Assembly (NCBI RefSeq): GCF_014843845.1
Contig: NZ_JHQS01000007.1
Location: 1 to 64,000, forward strand
DNA: 64,000 bases
Origin: Mesorhizobium amorphae
Lineage (GTDB): Bacteria > Pseudomonadota > Alphaproteobacteria > Rhizobiales > Rhizobiaceae
Direction of reading: 5' to 3'
Under the pieces are notes generated by a model. It saw nothing but the letters and a program-made list of their open reading frames with translations, had not been told where the DNA came from and ran no database searches. This document shows positions 8,379 to 16,014 of this stretch, piece after piece. The stretch's first letter is position 1; each line of letters begins with the position of its first letter. A program made the translations under genes and the position numbers.

Positions 8379-8421
8379 AGAGTTGGCTGAAATGAAGAGT
8401 TGGTTGAAATGAAGAGCTGGC
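8371..8421 (+). repeat. Three tandem copies of a 17-bp unit between cdd and punA
   Basis: The unit TGAAATGAAGAGTTGGC is present at 8371-8387, 8388-8404 and 8405-8421, and a fourth partial copy (TGAAATG) runs into the next start codon. The copies differ only at the last base and at one T/C. The first copy contains the end of cdd. Confidence 0.95.
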
Positions 8422-8429
8422 TGAAATGA
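8375..8429 (+). other. Chain of three overlapping 6-codon minicistrons (MKSWLK)
   Basis: Each 17-bp repeat contains ATG and, 18 nt on, TGA. ATGs at 8375, 8392 and 8409 open three identical 6-codon frames, MKSWLK. Each ends in a TGA overlapping the next ATG (ATGA). The first ATG overlaps the cdd stop and the last TGA overlaps the punA ATG at 8426. The nucleotide differences between copies (AGT/AGC, CTG/TTG) are synonymous. GAAGAG, 9 nt before each ATG, can act as a weak ribosome binding site. Whether they are translated is inference. Confidence 0.5.
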
Positions 8430-9241
8430 TTGAAAAAGCTCTGGATCATCTCGTCGAAAGGCTGGACGGGCTGGCACCGACAGTCGCGCTGGTGCTGGGT
8501 TCAGGTCTTGGCGGCCTCGTCGATCAGGTCGAGGACGCCCGGCGCATCTCCTATGCCGAGCTACCGGGCTTCCCGAGAAGCGGCGTCAGCGGCCATGCCG
8601 GCGAGGTGGTGGCAGGGCATTTTGCCGGTACGCCGGTGCTGATGCTGTCCGGCCGCGCCCATTATTACGAGCACGGCAACGCGGCTGCGATGCGTCCGGC
8701 GCTGGAGGTGCTGGCCGGCATCGGCATTTCGCAATTGATGCTCACCAACGCCGCCGGCTCGGTCGATCCGGAGATGGGGCCGGGCTCGGTGATGCTTATC
8801 ACCGACCACATCAATTTCTCGGGCTCCAACCCACTGATCGGCGAACCCAGCGACCGCCGCTTCGTCGGCCTCACCGAAGCCTATGATGCGGGTCTGCGCA
8901 AGGCGATCGAGAAGGCGGCCAAGGCGACCGGCACCAGCCTGCACAAGGGCGTCTACATGTGGTTTTCCGGCCCTTGCTTCGAGACGCCGGCCGAAATCCG
9001 CATGGCGCGCATCATGGGCGCCAATGCCGTCGGCATGTCGACGGTGCCGGAAGTCATTCTCGCCCGCTTCCTCGGTTTGCGCGTCGCCGCCTGCTCGGTC
9101 ATCACCAACCTCGCCGCCGGGATGACCGGGGCTGAGCTTTCGCATCAGGAAACCAAGGACATGGCGCCGCACGGCGGCGCGCGGCTGGCGACAATCCTCA
9201 AGCGCGTGTTCCAGGACGGGCTGCCGGAGAGTAAGGTCTAG
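8426..9241 (+). CDS. punA: Purine nucleoside phosphorylase (trimeric type)
   Basis: A 271-aa enzyme that splits inosine, guanosine and related nucleosides with phosphate to the free base and (deoxy)ribose-1-phosphate. Signatures of the trimeric PNP family are present in order: LGSGLGGL near residue 24, SGHAGEV, GRAHYYEHG, LTNAAGS, SGPCFETPAEIRMAR, VGMSTVPE and ITNLAAGM. The start overlaps the TGA of the last MKSWLK minicistron. It continues the cdd-punA-deoA salvage operon. The symbol follows the family; substrate preference cannot be read from the sequence. Confidence 0.94.
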   Translation: MIEKALDHLVERLDGLAPTVALVLGSGLGGLVDQVEDARRISYAELPGFPRSGVSGHAGEVVAGHFAGTPVLMLSGRAHYYEHGNAAAMRPALEVLAGIGISQLMLTNAAGSVDPEMGPGSVMLITDHINFSGSNPLIGEPSDRRFVGLTEAYDAGLRKAIEKAAKATGTSLHKGVYMWFSGPCFETPAEIRMARIMGANAVGMSTVPEVILARFLGLRVAACSVITNLAAGMTGAELSHQETKDMAPHGGARLATILKRVFQDGLPESKV

Positions 9242-9246
9242 GCCGG

Positions 9247-10566
9247 ATGCTTCCCCAGGAAATCATTCGCCGCAAGCGCGACGGCCACAGATTGTCCGTG
9301 CCTGAGATCGCCAGCTTCGTCGACGGACTCACCGCCGGCAGCGTCACCGAAGGACAGGTCGGCGCTTTCGCCATGGCGGTGTTCTTCAACGGCATGAGCC
9401 GCGAGGAGGCGGTGGCGCTGACGATTGCCATGCGCGATTCCGGCGACGTGCTCGACTGGTCGGATCTGCCCGGTCCGGTCACCGACAAGCATTCGACGGG
9501 CGGCGTCGGCGACAATGTCTCGCTGATGCTGGCGCCGATCGTCGCGGCCTGCGGCGCCTATGTGCCGATGATCTCCGGTCGCGGCCTTGGTCATACCGGC
9601 GGCACGCTGGACAAGATGGATGCCATCCCCGGCTACATCAGCCAGCCGGATCTGGCGCTCTTCCGCAAGACCGTGCTCGAAACCGGCTGCGCCATTATCG
9701 GCCAGACCGGCGATCTGGCGCCCGCCGACCGCCGTTTCTATGCGATCCGCGACGTGACGGGGACGGTGGAATCGGTGCCGCTGATCACCTCCTCGATCCT
9801 GTCGAAGAAGCTTGCCGCGGGGCTCGGCTCGCTGGTGCTCGACGTCAAGGTCGGCAACGGCGCCTTCATGGAGAAGTCGCGCGATGCCACCGCACTGGCC
9901 AACAGCCTGGTCGAGGTCGCCAATGGTGCGGGCTTGAAGGCTTCGGCTTTGGTCACCGGCATGAACGAGCCGCTGGCGTCCGCCGCCGGCAACGCGGTCG
10001 AGGTGCGCAATGCCGTCGATTTTCTCACCGGCCGTTTTCGCGACAAGCGGCTGGAGGATGTGACGCTGGCGCTGGCCGCCGAAATGCTGCAATCGGCCGG
10101 GCTGGCTGCGTCCAATCAGGACGGCATCAGGCGCGCCGCCGAGACGCTTGCCGGCGGTCGCGCGGCCGCTGCCTTCCAGCGCATGGTGGCGGCACTCGGC
10201 GGTCCCGCCGATTTCGTCGACAGACCGGAAAAATATCTGGCCAAGGCACCGGTGGAACTGGCCGTGAAGGCGCCAGAAAACGGTTTTGTCACCGGCATTG
10301 CGACGCGCGACATCGGGCTTGCCGTCGTCGGCCTCGGTGGCGGGCGCACCCGGCCCGACGACAGGATCGACCATGCGGTCGGCATCACAAGGCTGTTGCC
10401 GGTCGGGGCTGAGGTGCCGGCCGGCGAGGCGCTGGCGGTGGTTCATGCCCGTTCAGAGTCGGATGCGGAAGCGGCTGCGGCCGCCGTGCTTGCGGCCTAT
10501 ACGATCGGCGCTTCGAAGCCGGCGGCTGAAAAGACCGTGATGCGGCGGATCCTGCCGCGCGGATAG
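9247..10566 (+). CDS. deoA: Thymidine phosphorylase
   Basis: A 439-aa enzyme that phosphorolyses thymidine and deoxyuridine to base plus deoxyribose-1-phosphate. The phosphate-binding signature KHSTGGVGD is at residues 81-89, followed by SGRGLGHTGGTLDK near 110-123. The length is normal for the DeoA family. It starts 5 bp after punA. With cdd it would turn deoxycytidine into uracil, which the nearby upp product can recycle. It is convergent with the aspartic protease gene, 12 bp away. Confidence 0.96.
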   Translation: MLPQEIIRRKRDGHRLSVPEIASFVDGLTAGSVTEGQVGAFAMAVFFNGMSREEAVALTIAMRDSGDVLDWSDLPGPVTDKHSTGGVGDNVSLMLAPIVAACGAYVPMISGRGLGHTGGTLDKMDAIPGYISQPDLALFRKTVLETGCAIIGQTGDLAPADRRFYAIRDVTGTVESVPLITSSILSKKLAAGLGSLVLDVKVGNGAFMEKSRDATALANSLVEVANGAGLKASALVTGMNEPLASAAGNAVEVRNAVDFLTGRFRDKRLEDVTLALAAEMLQSAGLAASNQDGIRRAAETLAGGRAAAAFQRMVAALGGPADFVDRPEKYLAKAPVELAVKAPENGFVTGIATRDIGLAVVGLGGGRTRPDDRIDHAVGITRLLPVGAEVPAGEALAVVHARSESDAEAAAAAVLAAYTIGASKPAAEKTVMRRILPRG

Positions 10567-10578
10567 GGTGTCGTTGTC

Positions 10579-11142
10579 CTACTGGACAAGCAGCAGCGCG
10601 CCGTTTTCGACCTCATATTTCTGCAGCTTCTGCAGAAAGCTCATGCCGATCAGGTTGGTGCGCAGCGCCTTGTCGTCGAGCACGACCGCCTGGATGTTAT
10701 CGACCGAGATCTTGCCGATCTGCAGACGGTCAAGAGTGACCACCGCCGCCTTGATGGCGCCGTTGGCGGTGTTGACCTGATGGATGAAATCCGACGGATT
10801 GAGCGAGATGCCGATCCGGCGCGCCGTGGAGGTGTTGATGGCGACCAATGTGGCGCCGGTGTCGATCATGCCGTCGACCTGACGGCCGTTGAACTTGAAG
10901 GCCGAAGTGAAATGGCCGCGCGCGTCGGCGTTGACCACCACCTTGCGGCCAAGCGGCAGGGGGGCGACCTGCTTGTCCGGCACCGAGGCGAGATTGAGGT
11001 CCGGCTGCGTTTCGACTGCCGGCTTGGAGGCGACGGCCGATCTCAGCAGTCCGTCCAGCATCTCAGGGTTCGACTGATAGACGATCGGGATCGATGCCGA
11101 GGTTCCGGCAAAGACGCCAAGGAAGAGAAGCTTGCGCAGCAT
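10579..11142 (-). CDS. TIGR02281-family retropepsin-like aspartic protease
   Basis: A 187-aa protein with an N-terminal membrane/secretion segment (residues 3-20) and a single retroviral-type aspartyl protease domain. The catalytic DTG is at residues 94-96 (VDGMIDTGATLVAIN), and the family's closing LIGMSFL motif is near 164. Such one-lobe proteases act as dimers; rhizobial members are periplasmic or membrane-anchored and their substrates are unknown. It is monocistronic between deoA and upp and has no visible link to nucleoside use. Confidence 0.88.
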   Translation of the reverse strand: MLRKLLFLGVFAGTSASIPIVYQSNPEMLDGLLRSAVASKPAVETQPDLNLASVPDKQVAPLPLGRKVVVNADARGHFTSAFKFNGRQVDGMIDTGATLVAINTSTARRIGISLNPSDFIHQVNTANGAIKAAVVTLDRLQIGKISVDNIQAVVLDDKALRTNLIGMSFLQKLQKYEVENGALLLVQ

Positions 11143-11275
11143 GAATGGACCTTCGTGAAGGCCGCATTTCTACGCCGACATGGTGCTTTCAGCTTTAACG
11201 CGCGCGGGAACCGCGCCTTTGCGTAAACGATTGGTAAACAACCCGGCAGCTGTCGGCGGAAGGCTCAAGTCGCCG

Positions 11276-11905
11276 TCACTTCGTTCCGTACATGCGGTCG
11301 CCGGCATCGCCGAGGCCGGGCATGATATAGCCCTTGTCGTTGAGCTGGCGATCGATGGAGGCGGTGAAGACCGGGACATCCGGATGCGCCTTGATGAAGC
11401 GCTCGATGCCTTCGGGGGCCGCCAGAAGGCACAGGAAGCGGATGTTGGTGGCGCCGCGGCCCTTCAGCTTGTCGATCGCCGCAATCGCCGAATTGGCGGT
11501 CGCCAGCATCGGGTCGACGACGATCACCAGCCGGTCGGCGAGATCGCTTGGCGCCTTGAAGAAATATTCCACCGCCTCAAGCGTTTCATGGTCGCGGTAA
11601 AGCCCGATATGGGCGACGCGCGCCGCCGGCACCAGGTCGAGCAGGCCTTCGAGCAGGCCGTTGCCGGCGCGCAGCACCGAGGCGAAGACCAGCTTCTTGC
11701 CCTCGAGCGTCGGCGCTTCCATGGTCTCGATCGGCGTCTCGATCTCGGTCGTCGTCAATTCGAGATTGCGGGTCACCTCGTAGCCCAGAAGCAGCGAGAT
11801 CTCGCGCAGCAGCCGCCGGAAGCCGGCTGTCGAGGTCTCCTTCTTGCGCATGATGGTCAGCTTGTGTTGGACAAGCGGGTGGTCGACGACGGTGACGCCC
11901 TGCAT
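11276..11905 (-). CDS. upp: Uracil phosphoribosyltransferase
   Basis: A 209-aa salvage enzyme joining uracil and PRPP to UMP. The PRPP loop [12 protein letters not shown] and the C-terminal uracil-binding segment [17 protein letters not shown] are intact. ATG 11905 is preferred: CAGGAGAG precedes it, and [16 protein letters not shown] is where Upp proteins begin. The in-frame ATG at 11962 would add 19 atypical residues. It lies 114 bp downstream of add on the same strand and probably shares regulation with it. Confidence 0.96.
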   Translation of the reverse strand: MQGVTVVDHPLVQHKLTIMRKKETSTAGFRRLLREISLLLGYEVTRNLELTTTEIETPIETMEAPTLEGKKLVFASVLRAGNGLLEGLLDLVPAARVAHIGLYRDHETLEAVEYFFKAPSDLADRLVIVVDPMLATANSAIAAIDKLKGRGATNIRFLCLLAAPEGIERFIKAHPDVPVFTASIDRQLNDKGYIMPGLGDAGDRMYGTK

Positions 11906-12019
11906 GGTGCTCTCCTGGAATTCCGGCAATTCGAAAGACCCTAGCGGCAATGCGGCGGGCAAGGAACCGCTTGGCCGCCACCGATCACAGTTTTTGGCGG
12001 AAATTTGCCGGTGAAAAGA

Positions 12020-12994
12020 TCAGCGCGAAGCGCCGTTGAGCCGGGCGAGAAGCGCCGTCTTCGTCTTCCTATCGACGAATGCCGCCTCGATTGCCGTCTT
12101 GGTGACAGCCGTGAGCGCCTTGTCGTTCATGGCGAAATGCTCGGCGGCGATGTCGTATTCGCGCTTCAGCGAGGTCCAGAAATAGGGCGGGTCGTCGGAG
12201 TTGAGCGTCACCTTGCAGCCTGCCGCCTTGAGCGCCGGAAAGGGATGGTCAGCGAAACTGTCGAAGACTTTCAGCGCGATATTCGAGCCCGGGCAGCATT
12301 CGAGCACCACGCCCTCGTCGGCGATGCGGCGGACAAGGTCGGGATTCTCGATGGCGCGCACGCCGTGGCCGATGCGGGAGGGGCGGATGTGGTCGAGCGC
12401 TGCCTTGACGCTCTCCCAGCCCATCAGTTCGCCGGCATGGATGGTGATGCCGAGCCCTGCCTCGCGGGCGATCTCGAAGGCGCGGACATAGTCCTCGAAA
12501 TCTCCCATGCGCTCGTCGCCGGCGACGCCGAAGCCGGTCACCAGCGGATGCCCGCAGCGGGCGGCAAAGCGTGCCGCCTGCTCGATCGATTCGACGCCGA
12601 CATGGCGCACGCCGGTGACGATCATGCGGCCCTCGATGCCGGTCTTGGCCTTGGCGCGGGCCATGCCTTCGCCGAGCGCGTCCGTATATGCCTTGGCCGA
12701 CAGGCCGGCCTTTTTGGCGTGATCCGGTGAAGTGAAGACCTCGGAATAGATGGCGCCGTCGCGGGCAAGGCTGGTCAGGTAGTGGTCGGCGAGGCGCGCA
12801 TAGTCCTCTTCGGTGCGGAACAGGTCGGACGAGAAATCGTAGGCGGCCAGAAAGGAAGTGAAATCGTGCCAGACGAAGGAGCCGTTCTGGATATAGGGCG
12901 ACGTGTCCTTGCCGTATTTGCGCGCCTGGCTGACGACGAGTTCGGGCGCCGCTGCCCCTTCTATGTGGCAGTGCAGTTCCGCTTTCAAAGGCAT
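12020..12994 (-). CDS. add: Adenosine (or adenine) deaminase
   Basis: A 324-aa TIM-barrel metal-dependent deaminase converting adenosine to inosine. The zinc ligands H8 and H10 lie in [14 protein letters not shown] supplies the later His and catalytic Glu, and LNSDDPPYF carries the final Asp pair. This branch of the family also includes adenine deaminases, so the substrate is not certain. With punA and upp close by, a role in purine nucleoside salvage is the best reading. It diverges from ubiE with a 135-bp shared promoter region. Confidence 0.9.
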   Translation of the reverse strand: MPLKAELHCHIEGAAAPELVVSQARKYGKDTSPYIQNGSFVWHDFTSFLAAYDFSSDLFRTEEDYARLADHYLTSLARDGAIYSEVFTSPDHAKKAGLSAKAYTDALGEGMARAKAKTGIEGRMIVTGVRHVGVESIEQAARFAARCGHPLVTGFGVAGDERMGDFEDYVRAFEIAREAGLGITIHAGELMGWESVKAALDHIRPSRIGHGVRAIENPDLVRRIADEGVVLECCPGSNIALKVFDSFADHPFPALKAAGCKVTLNSDDPPYFWTSLKREYDIAAEHFAMNDKALTAVTKTAIEAAFVDRKTKTALLARLNGASR

Positions 12995-13129
12995 TCAATC
13001 ATCCCGTCACGTCGGTCCAGGTCGCATAGGCCCACCACCTGGAAGCGCGGCCGAACACCGCGCCTTAAACAATAGCGCCCGCACAATCGATCGGCTATGG
13101 TCCCGCCGGTTTTATGACGGATCAAAATA

Positions 13130-13906
13130 ATGTCAGTTGAGAGAACCACGGCCGCGGGCGGCATGGAAACCTCCTATGGTTTCAAGCGGGTAGGGGCAGA
13201 CGACAAGCAGTCGCTGGTCAACGACGTTTTCCACAAGGTGGCGAACCGCTACGACCTGATGAACGACCTGATGTCGGCCGGGCTGCACCGGCTGTGGAAG
13301 GAAGCCATGGTGACATGGCTCAATCCGCCGAAACGGCCTGGCTGGCAGGTGCTCGATGTTGCCGGCGGCACCGGCGACATCGCCTTCCGCATCGTCGAGG
13401 CGAGCCACGGCAACGCGCACGCGACGGTGCTCGACATCAACGGCTCTATGCTCGCCGTCGGCCGCGACCGGGCCGAGAAGAAAGGCCTGTCCGACAACAC
13501 CGATTTCGTCGAAGCCAATGCCGAGGAACTGCCTTTCGCTGATAGTACATTCGACGCCTATACGATCGCCTTCGGCATCCGCAACGTGCCGCGCATCGAC
13601 GTGGCGCTGACGGAGGCCTATCGCGTGCTGAAGCCCGGCGGGCGCTTGCTGTGCCTGGAATTTTCCGAAGTCGAAATGCCGCTGCTCGACAAGGTCTACG
13701 AGGCCTGGTCGTTCAACGCCATCCCGAAGATCGGCCAGGCGGTCACCGGCGACGGCGAGCCCTATTCCTATCTGGTGGAGTCGATCCGCAAATTCCCCAA
13801 TCAGGTGAATTTTGCTGCCATGATCACCCGCGCGGGCTTCGACCGCGTCACGTTCCGCAACTATTCCGGCGGCATTGCCGCGCTGCATTCGGGCTGGAAG
13901 CTTTGA
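13130..13906 (+). CDS. ubiE: Ubiquinone/menaquinone C-methyltransferase UbiE
   Basis: A 258-aa SAM-dependent methyltransferase that C-methylates the ubiquinone precursor. The SAM-binding loop [13 protein letters not shown] is at residues 74-87. The UbiE signatures [17 protein letters not shown] and [22 protein letters not shown] are complete. It begins [11 protein letters not shown], a normal short leader. The stop is 13 bp before ubiB, so the two quinone-synthesis genes form an operon. Confidence 0.96.
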   Translation: MSVERTTAAGGMETSYGFKRVGADDKQSLVNDVFHKVANRYDLMNDLMSAGLHRLWKEAMVTWLNPPKRPGWQVLDVAGGTGDIAFRIVEASHGNAHATVLDINGSMLAVGRDRAEKKGLSDNTDFVEANAEELPFADSTFDAYTIAFGIRNVPRIDVALTEAYRVLKPGGRLLCLEFSEVEMPLLDKVYEAWSFNAIPKIGQAVTGDGEPYSYLVESIRKFPNQVNFAAMITRAGFDRVTFRNYSGGIAALHSGWKL

Positions 13907-13919
13907 GGCGAGTGCAGCG

Positions 13920-15494
13920 ATGAGCACAGTCGGCGCCGCTTTCAGGCTCGCACGGGCCGGCTGGGTGCTGGTCCGCGAGGGCGTCATCGCCGCCTTGCCG
14001 GGCGAGGAGCTTTCCGGCCTGCCGAAATTCGGCTGGCGCATGGCCAGGCTGTTCACCCGCCGCCGCGCGCTTGCCTACAAGCGCGGCGACCGGCTGGCCA
14101 AGGCGGTGGTGCGGCTGGGGCCGTCCTACGTCAAGCTTGGCCAGTTCCTGGCGACGCGGCCGGATGTCGTCGGCAACGACATGGCGCTCGATCTCGCCCT
14201 GCTGCAGGACAAGATGCATACGTTCCCGCAGGCCGAGGCGATCGCCGCCATCGAAGCCTCGCTGGGGCGCAAGATCGGCGAGCTCTACGCCAGCTTCGAC
14301 GGTGCCGTTGCTGCCGCGTCGATCGCCCAGGTGCACAGCGCCGAGACCATCCATGACGGCGTTGCCTCCATTGTGGCGGTGAAGGTGATCCGGCCGGGTG
14401 TGCGCCGCCGCTTCTTCCACGACCTCGAAAGCTATTTCCTCGCCGCGCGCCTGCAGGAAAAGTACATCCCGTCGTCGCGCCGGCTGCGGCCGGTCGAGGT
14501 GACCGAGACGCTGGCGCAGACCACCAAGATCGAGATGGATCTGAGGTTAGAGGCGGCAGCACTTTCGGAGCTTGGTGAGAACACCAAGGACGATCCGGGC
14601 TTCCGCGTGCCGTCGGTCGACTGGGAGCGGACCGGCCGCGATGTGCTGACCATGGAATGGGTCGACGGCGTCAAGATGAACGACATTGCCGGTCTCGCCG
14701 AGGCGGGTCACGATCTCAAGGCGATCGCCGCCAACCTGATCCAGTCGTTCCTGCGCCATACGCTGCGCGACGGCTTCTTCCATGCCGACATGCATCCGGG
14801 AAACCTGTTCGTCGAGGCCGACAGCACCATCGTTGCCGTCGATCTCGGCATTGCCGGCCGGCTCGGCAAGAAGGAGCGCCGCTTCCTTGCCGAAATCCTC
14901 TACGGCTTCATCACCCGCGACTATCTGCGCGTCGCCGAGGTGCATTTCGAGGCCGGCTATGTGCCGCGCCAGCACAATGTCTCGGCCTTCGCGCAGGCGA
15001 TCCGCGCCATCGGCGAGCCGATCCATGGCCAGCCGGCCGAGACCATCTCGATGGCCAAGCTGCTGACGCTGCTGTTCGAAGTGACCGAACTGTTCGACAT
15101 GGCGACGCGGCCGGAACTGATTCTGTTGCAGAAGACCATGGTGGTGGTCGAAGGCGTCGCCCGCACGCTCGACCCGGCCTTCAATATGTGGAAGACGGCC
15201 GAGCCGGTGGTCGGCGACTGGATCGCCGGCAATCTCGGCCCGCGCGGCCTGCTGGTCGATGCGCGCGACGGTGCCAGGGCGATGCTGGCGCTGGCCCGCC
15301 AGGCGCCGGACCTTGCCGTTCGCACCGAGCGGCTGTCGCGCGAGATCGACCTGATGGCCGAGCACGGCCTGCGCTTCGACGAAACGACGGCGCGCGCCAT
15401 CGGCAAGGCAGAGGCGCGCTACACCCGCTCGGGCCGGCTGGCACTGTGGGTCATCGCGCTGACGTTGCTCTATATTTCGTGGCGGATTTTCTAG
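13920..15494 (+). CDS. ubiB: ABC1-family kinase/ATPase UbiB
   Basis: A 524-aa membrane-anchored atypical kinase needed for ubiquinone synthesis. The KxGQ motif (YVKLGQFLATRPD), the Ala-rich loop AAASIAQVH, the lysine VAVKVIRPG, the catalytic HADMHPGN and the metal-binding DLGIAGRL are all present. One transmembrane helix closes the protein (residues 503-522). ATG 13920 overlaps the natural spacing after ubiE; the in-frame codons back to 13875 lie inside ubiE. It ends directly at a 10-bp inverted repeat. Confidence 0.96.
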   Translation: MSTVGAAFRLARAGWVLVREGVIAALPGEELSGLPKFGWRMARLFTRRRALAYKRGDRLAKAVVRLGPSYVKLGQFLATRPDVVGNDMALDLALLQDKMHTFPQAEAIAAIEASLGRKIGELYASFDGAVAAASIAQVHSAETIHDGVASIVAVKVIRPGVRRRFFHDLESYFLAARLQEKYIPSSRRLRPVEVTETLAQTTKIEMDLRLEAAALSELGENTKDDPGFRVPSVDWERTGRDVLTMEWVDGVKMNDIAGLAEAGHDLKAIAANLIQSFLRHTLRDGFFHADMHPGNLFVEADSTIVAVDLGIAGRLGKKERRFLAEILYGFITRDYLRVAEVHFEAGYVPRQHNVSAFAQAIRAIGEPIHGQPAETISMAKLLTLLFEVTELFDMATRPELILLQKTMVVVEGVARTLDPAFNMWKTAEPVVGDWIAGNLGPRGLLVDARDGARAMLALARQAPDLAVRTERLSREIDLMAEHGLRFDETTARAIGKAEARYTRSGRLALWVIALTLLYISWRIF

Positions 15495-15562
15495 AGCCTA
15501 TCCATACCTATGGTCGAGGTAGGGCTCAAGGCACTGTGGCCACAGGTTAAACGATAGGCTCT
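15493..15562. repeat. Nested inverted repeats between ubiB and a small ORF
   Basis: AGAGCCTATC (15493-15502) is a perfect inverted match to GATAGGCTCT (15553-15562). Inside lies the perfect 12-bp palindrome CTGTGGCCACAG (15534-15545). The left arm starts on the last bases of ubiB. No T-run follows, so it does not look like a terminator. A small repeat element or a recombination footprint is possible. Confidence 0.6.
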
Positions 15563-15566
15563 ATTG

Positions 15567-15857
15567 ATGGGTAAGCATTTTTTGGAACAGGAAATTGATT
15601 CTTTACTGGATATATATCTCGAAAAATATCAAGATGCTTTACAGAGGATGCGATTTGTTATGAAGCATCCATTTGGAGACAACAAAGAGTTGATTTCTGG
15701 AAATTTACGGGAGATTGGTGAAGTTTCCAAATTGCTTGAATTCTTCAACAATTATGCAGAAACAGAACCCAACGCATTTCACCACTTGGCGCGGGATGTT
15801 TTCCGGTATGTGGCCGATGGCCTAGGCCTTATTGGGTCACGAAGAATCGATGGCTAA
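15567..15857 (+). CDS. AT-rich orphan small protein, unknown function
   Basis: A 96-aa open frame with clearly lower GC and different codon choice from every neighbour (many ATT, TTT, GAA and AAA codons). The protein is charged and helical (EQEIDSLLDIYLEKYQD, then REIGEVSKLLEFFNNYAE) and has no signal or transmembrane segment. There is no good ribosome binding site, and a TTG directly precedes the ATG. It follows the nested inverted repeats and separates ubiB from coaBC. It looks like a recent arrival. I recognise no family. Confidence 0.55.
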   Translation: MGKHFLEQEIDSLLDIYLEKYQDALQRMRFVMKHPFGDNKELISGNLREIGEVSKLLEFFNNYAETEPNAFHHLARDVFRYVADGLGLIGSRRIDG

Positions 15858-15952
15858 GGGAGATACGATTAAAAATCGCTCACCCTTCTCGACGCGCGTT
15901 TCTGGCGCAAGGATCATTCTGCTCGCACCGAATTGGAGTGATTATCGGCGTC

Positions 15953-15981
15953 TTGTCAGAGATTGATTGCATTGCTATCAT
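15953..15981 (+). promoter_or_regulatory. Sigma-70-like promoter of coaBC
   Basis: TTGTCA (15953-15958) and TATCAT (15976-15981) match the -35 and -10 consensus at five of six positions each and are separated by exactly 17 bp. Transcription would begin near 15988, giving a leader of about 27 nt before the ATG at 16015. The -10 box lies within the TGCTATCA candidate operator half-site. Confidence 0.6.
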
Positions 15982-16013
15982 TGCTTCCAGAGAAGTCGAG
16001 CAAAGTGCAATCA
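15964..16013. promoter_or_regulatory. Candidate operator for the FitA-like domain of CoaBC
   Basis: A perfect 8-bp inverted repeat, TGATTGCA (15964-15971) and TGCAATCA (16006-16013), brackets the promoter core and the leader. TGCTATCA (15973-15980) covers the -10 box; from memory this equals the half-site bound by the gonococcal FitAB complex, and TGCAATCA differs from it at one base. The right arm lies where a ribosome binding site would be. Binding by the adjacent protein is inference. Confidence 0.45.
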
Positions 16014-16014
16014 T

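Noticed and set aside
8371..8421. CRISPR-like or transposon repeat array
   Set aside because: The 17-bp units are directly adjacent with no spacers; they form a coupled start-stop chain between two genes.
11906..11962. Longer upp start at 11962
   Set aside because: The extra 19 residues are atypical and lack a ribosome binding site, whereas ATG 11905 has CAGGAG and the family N-terminus.
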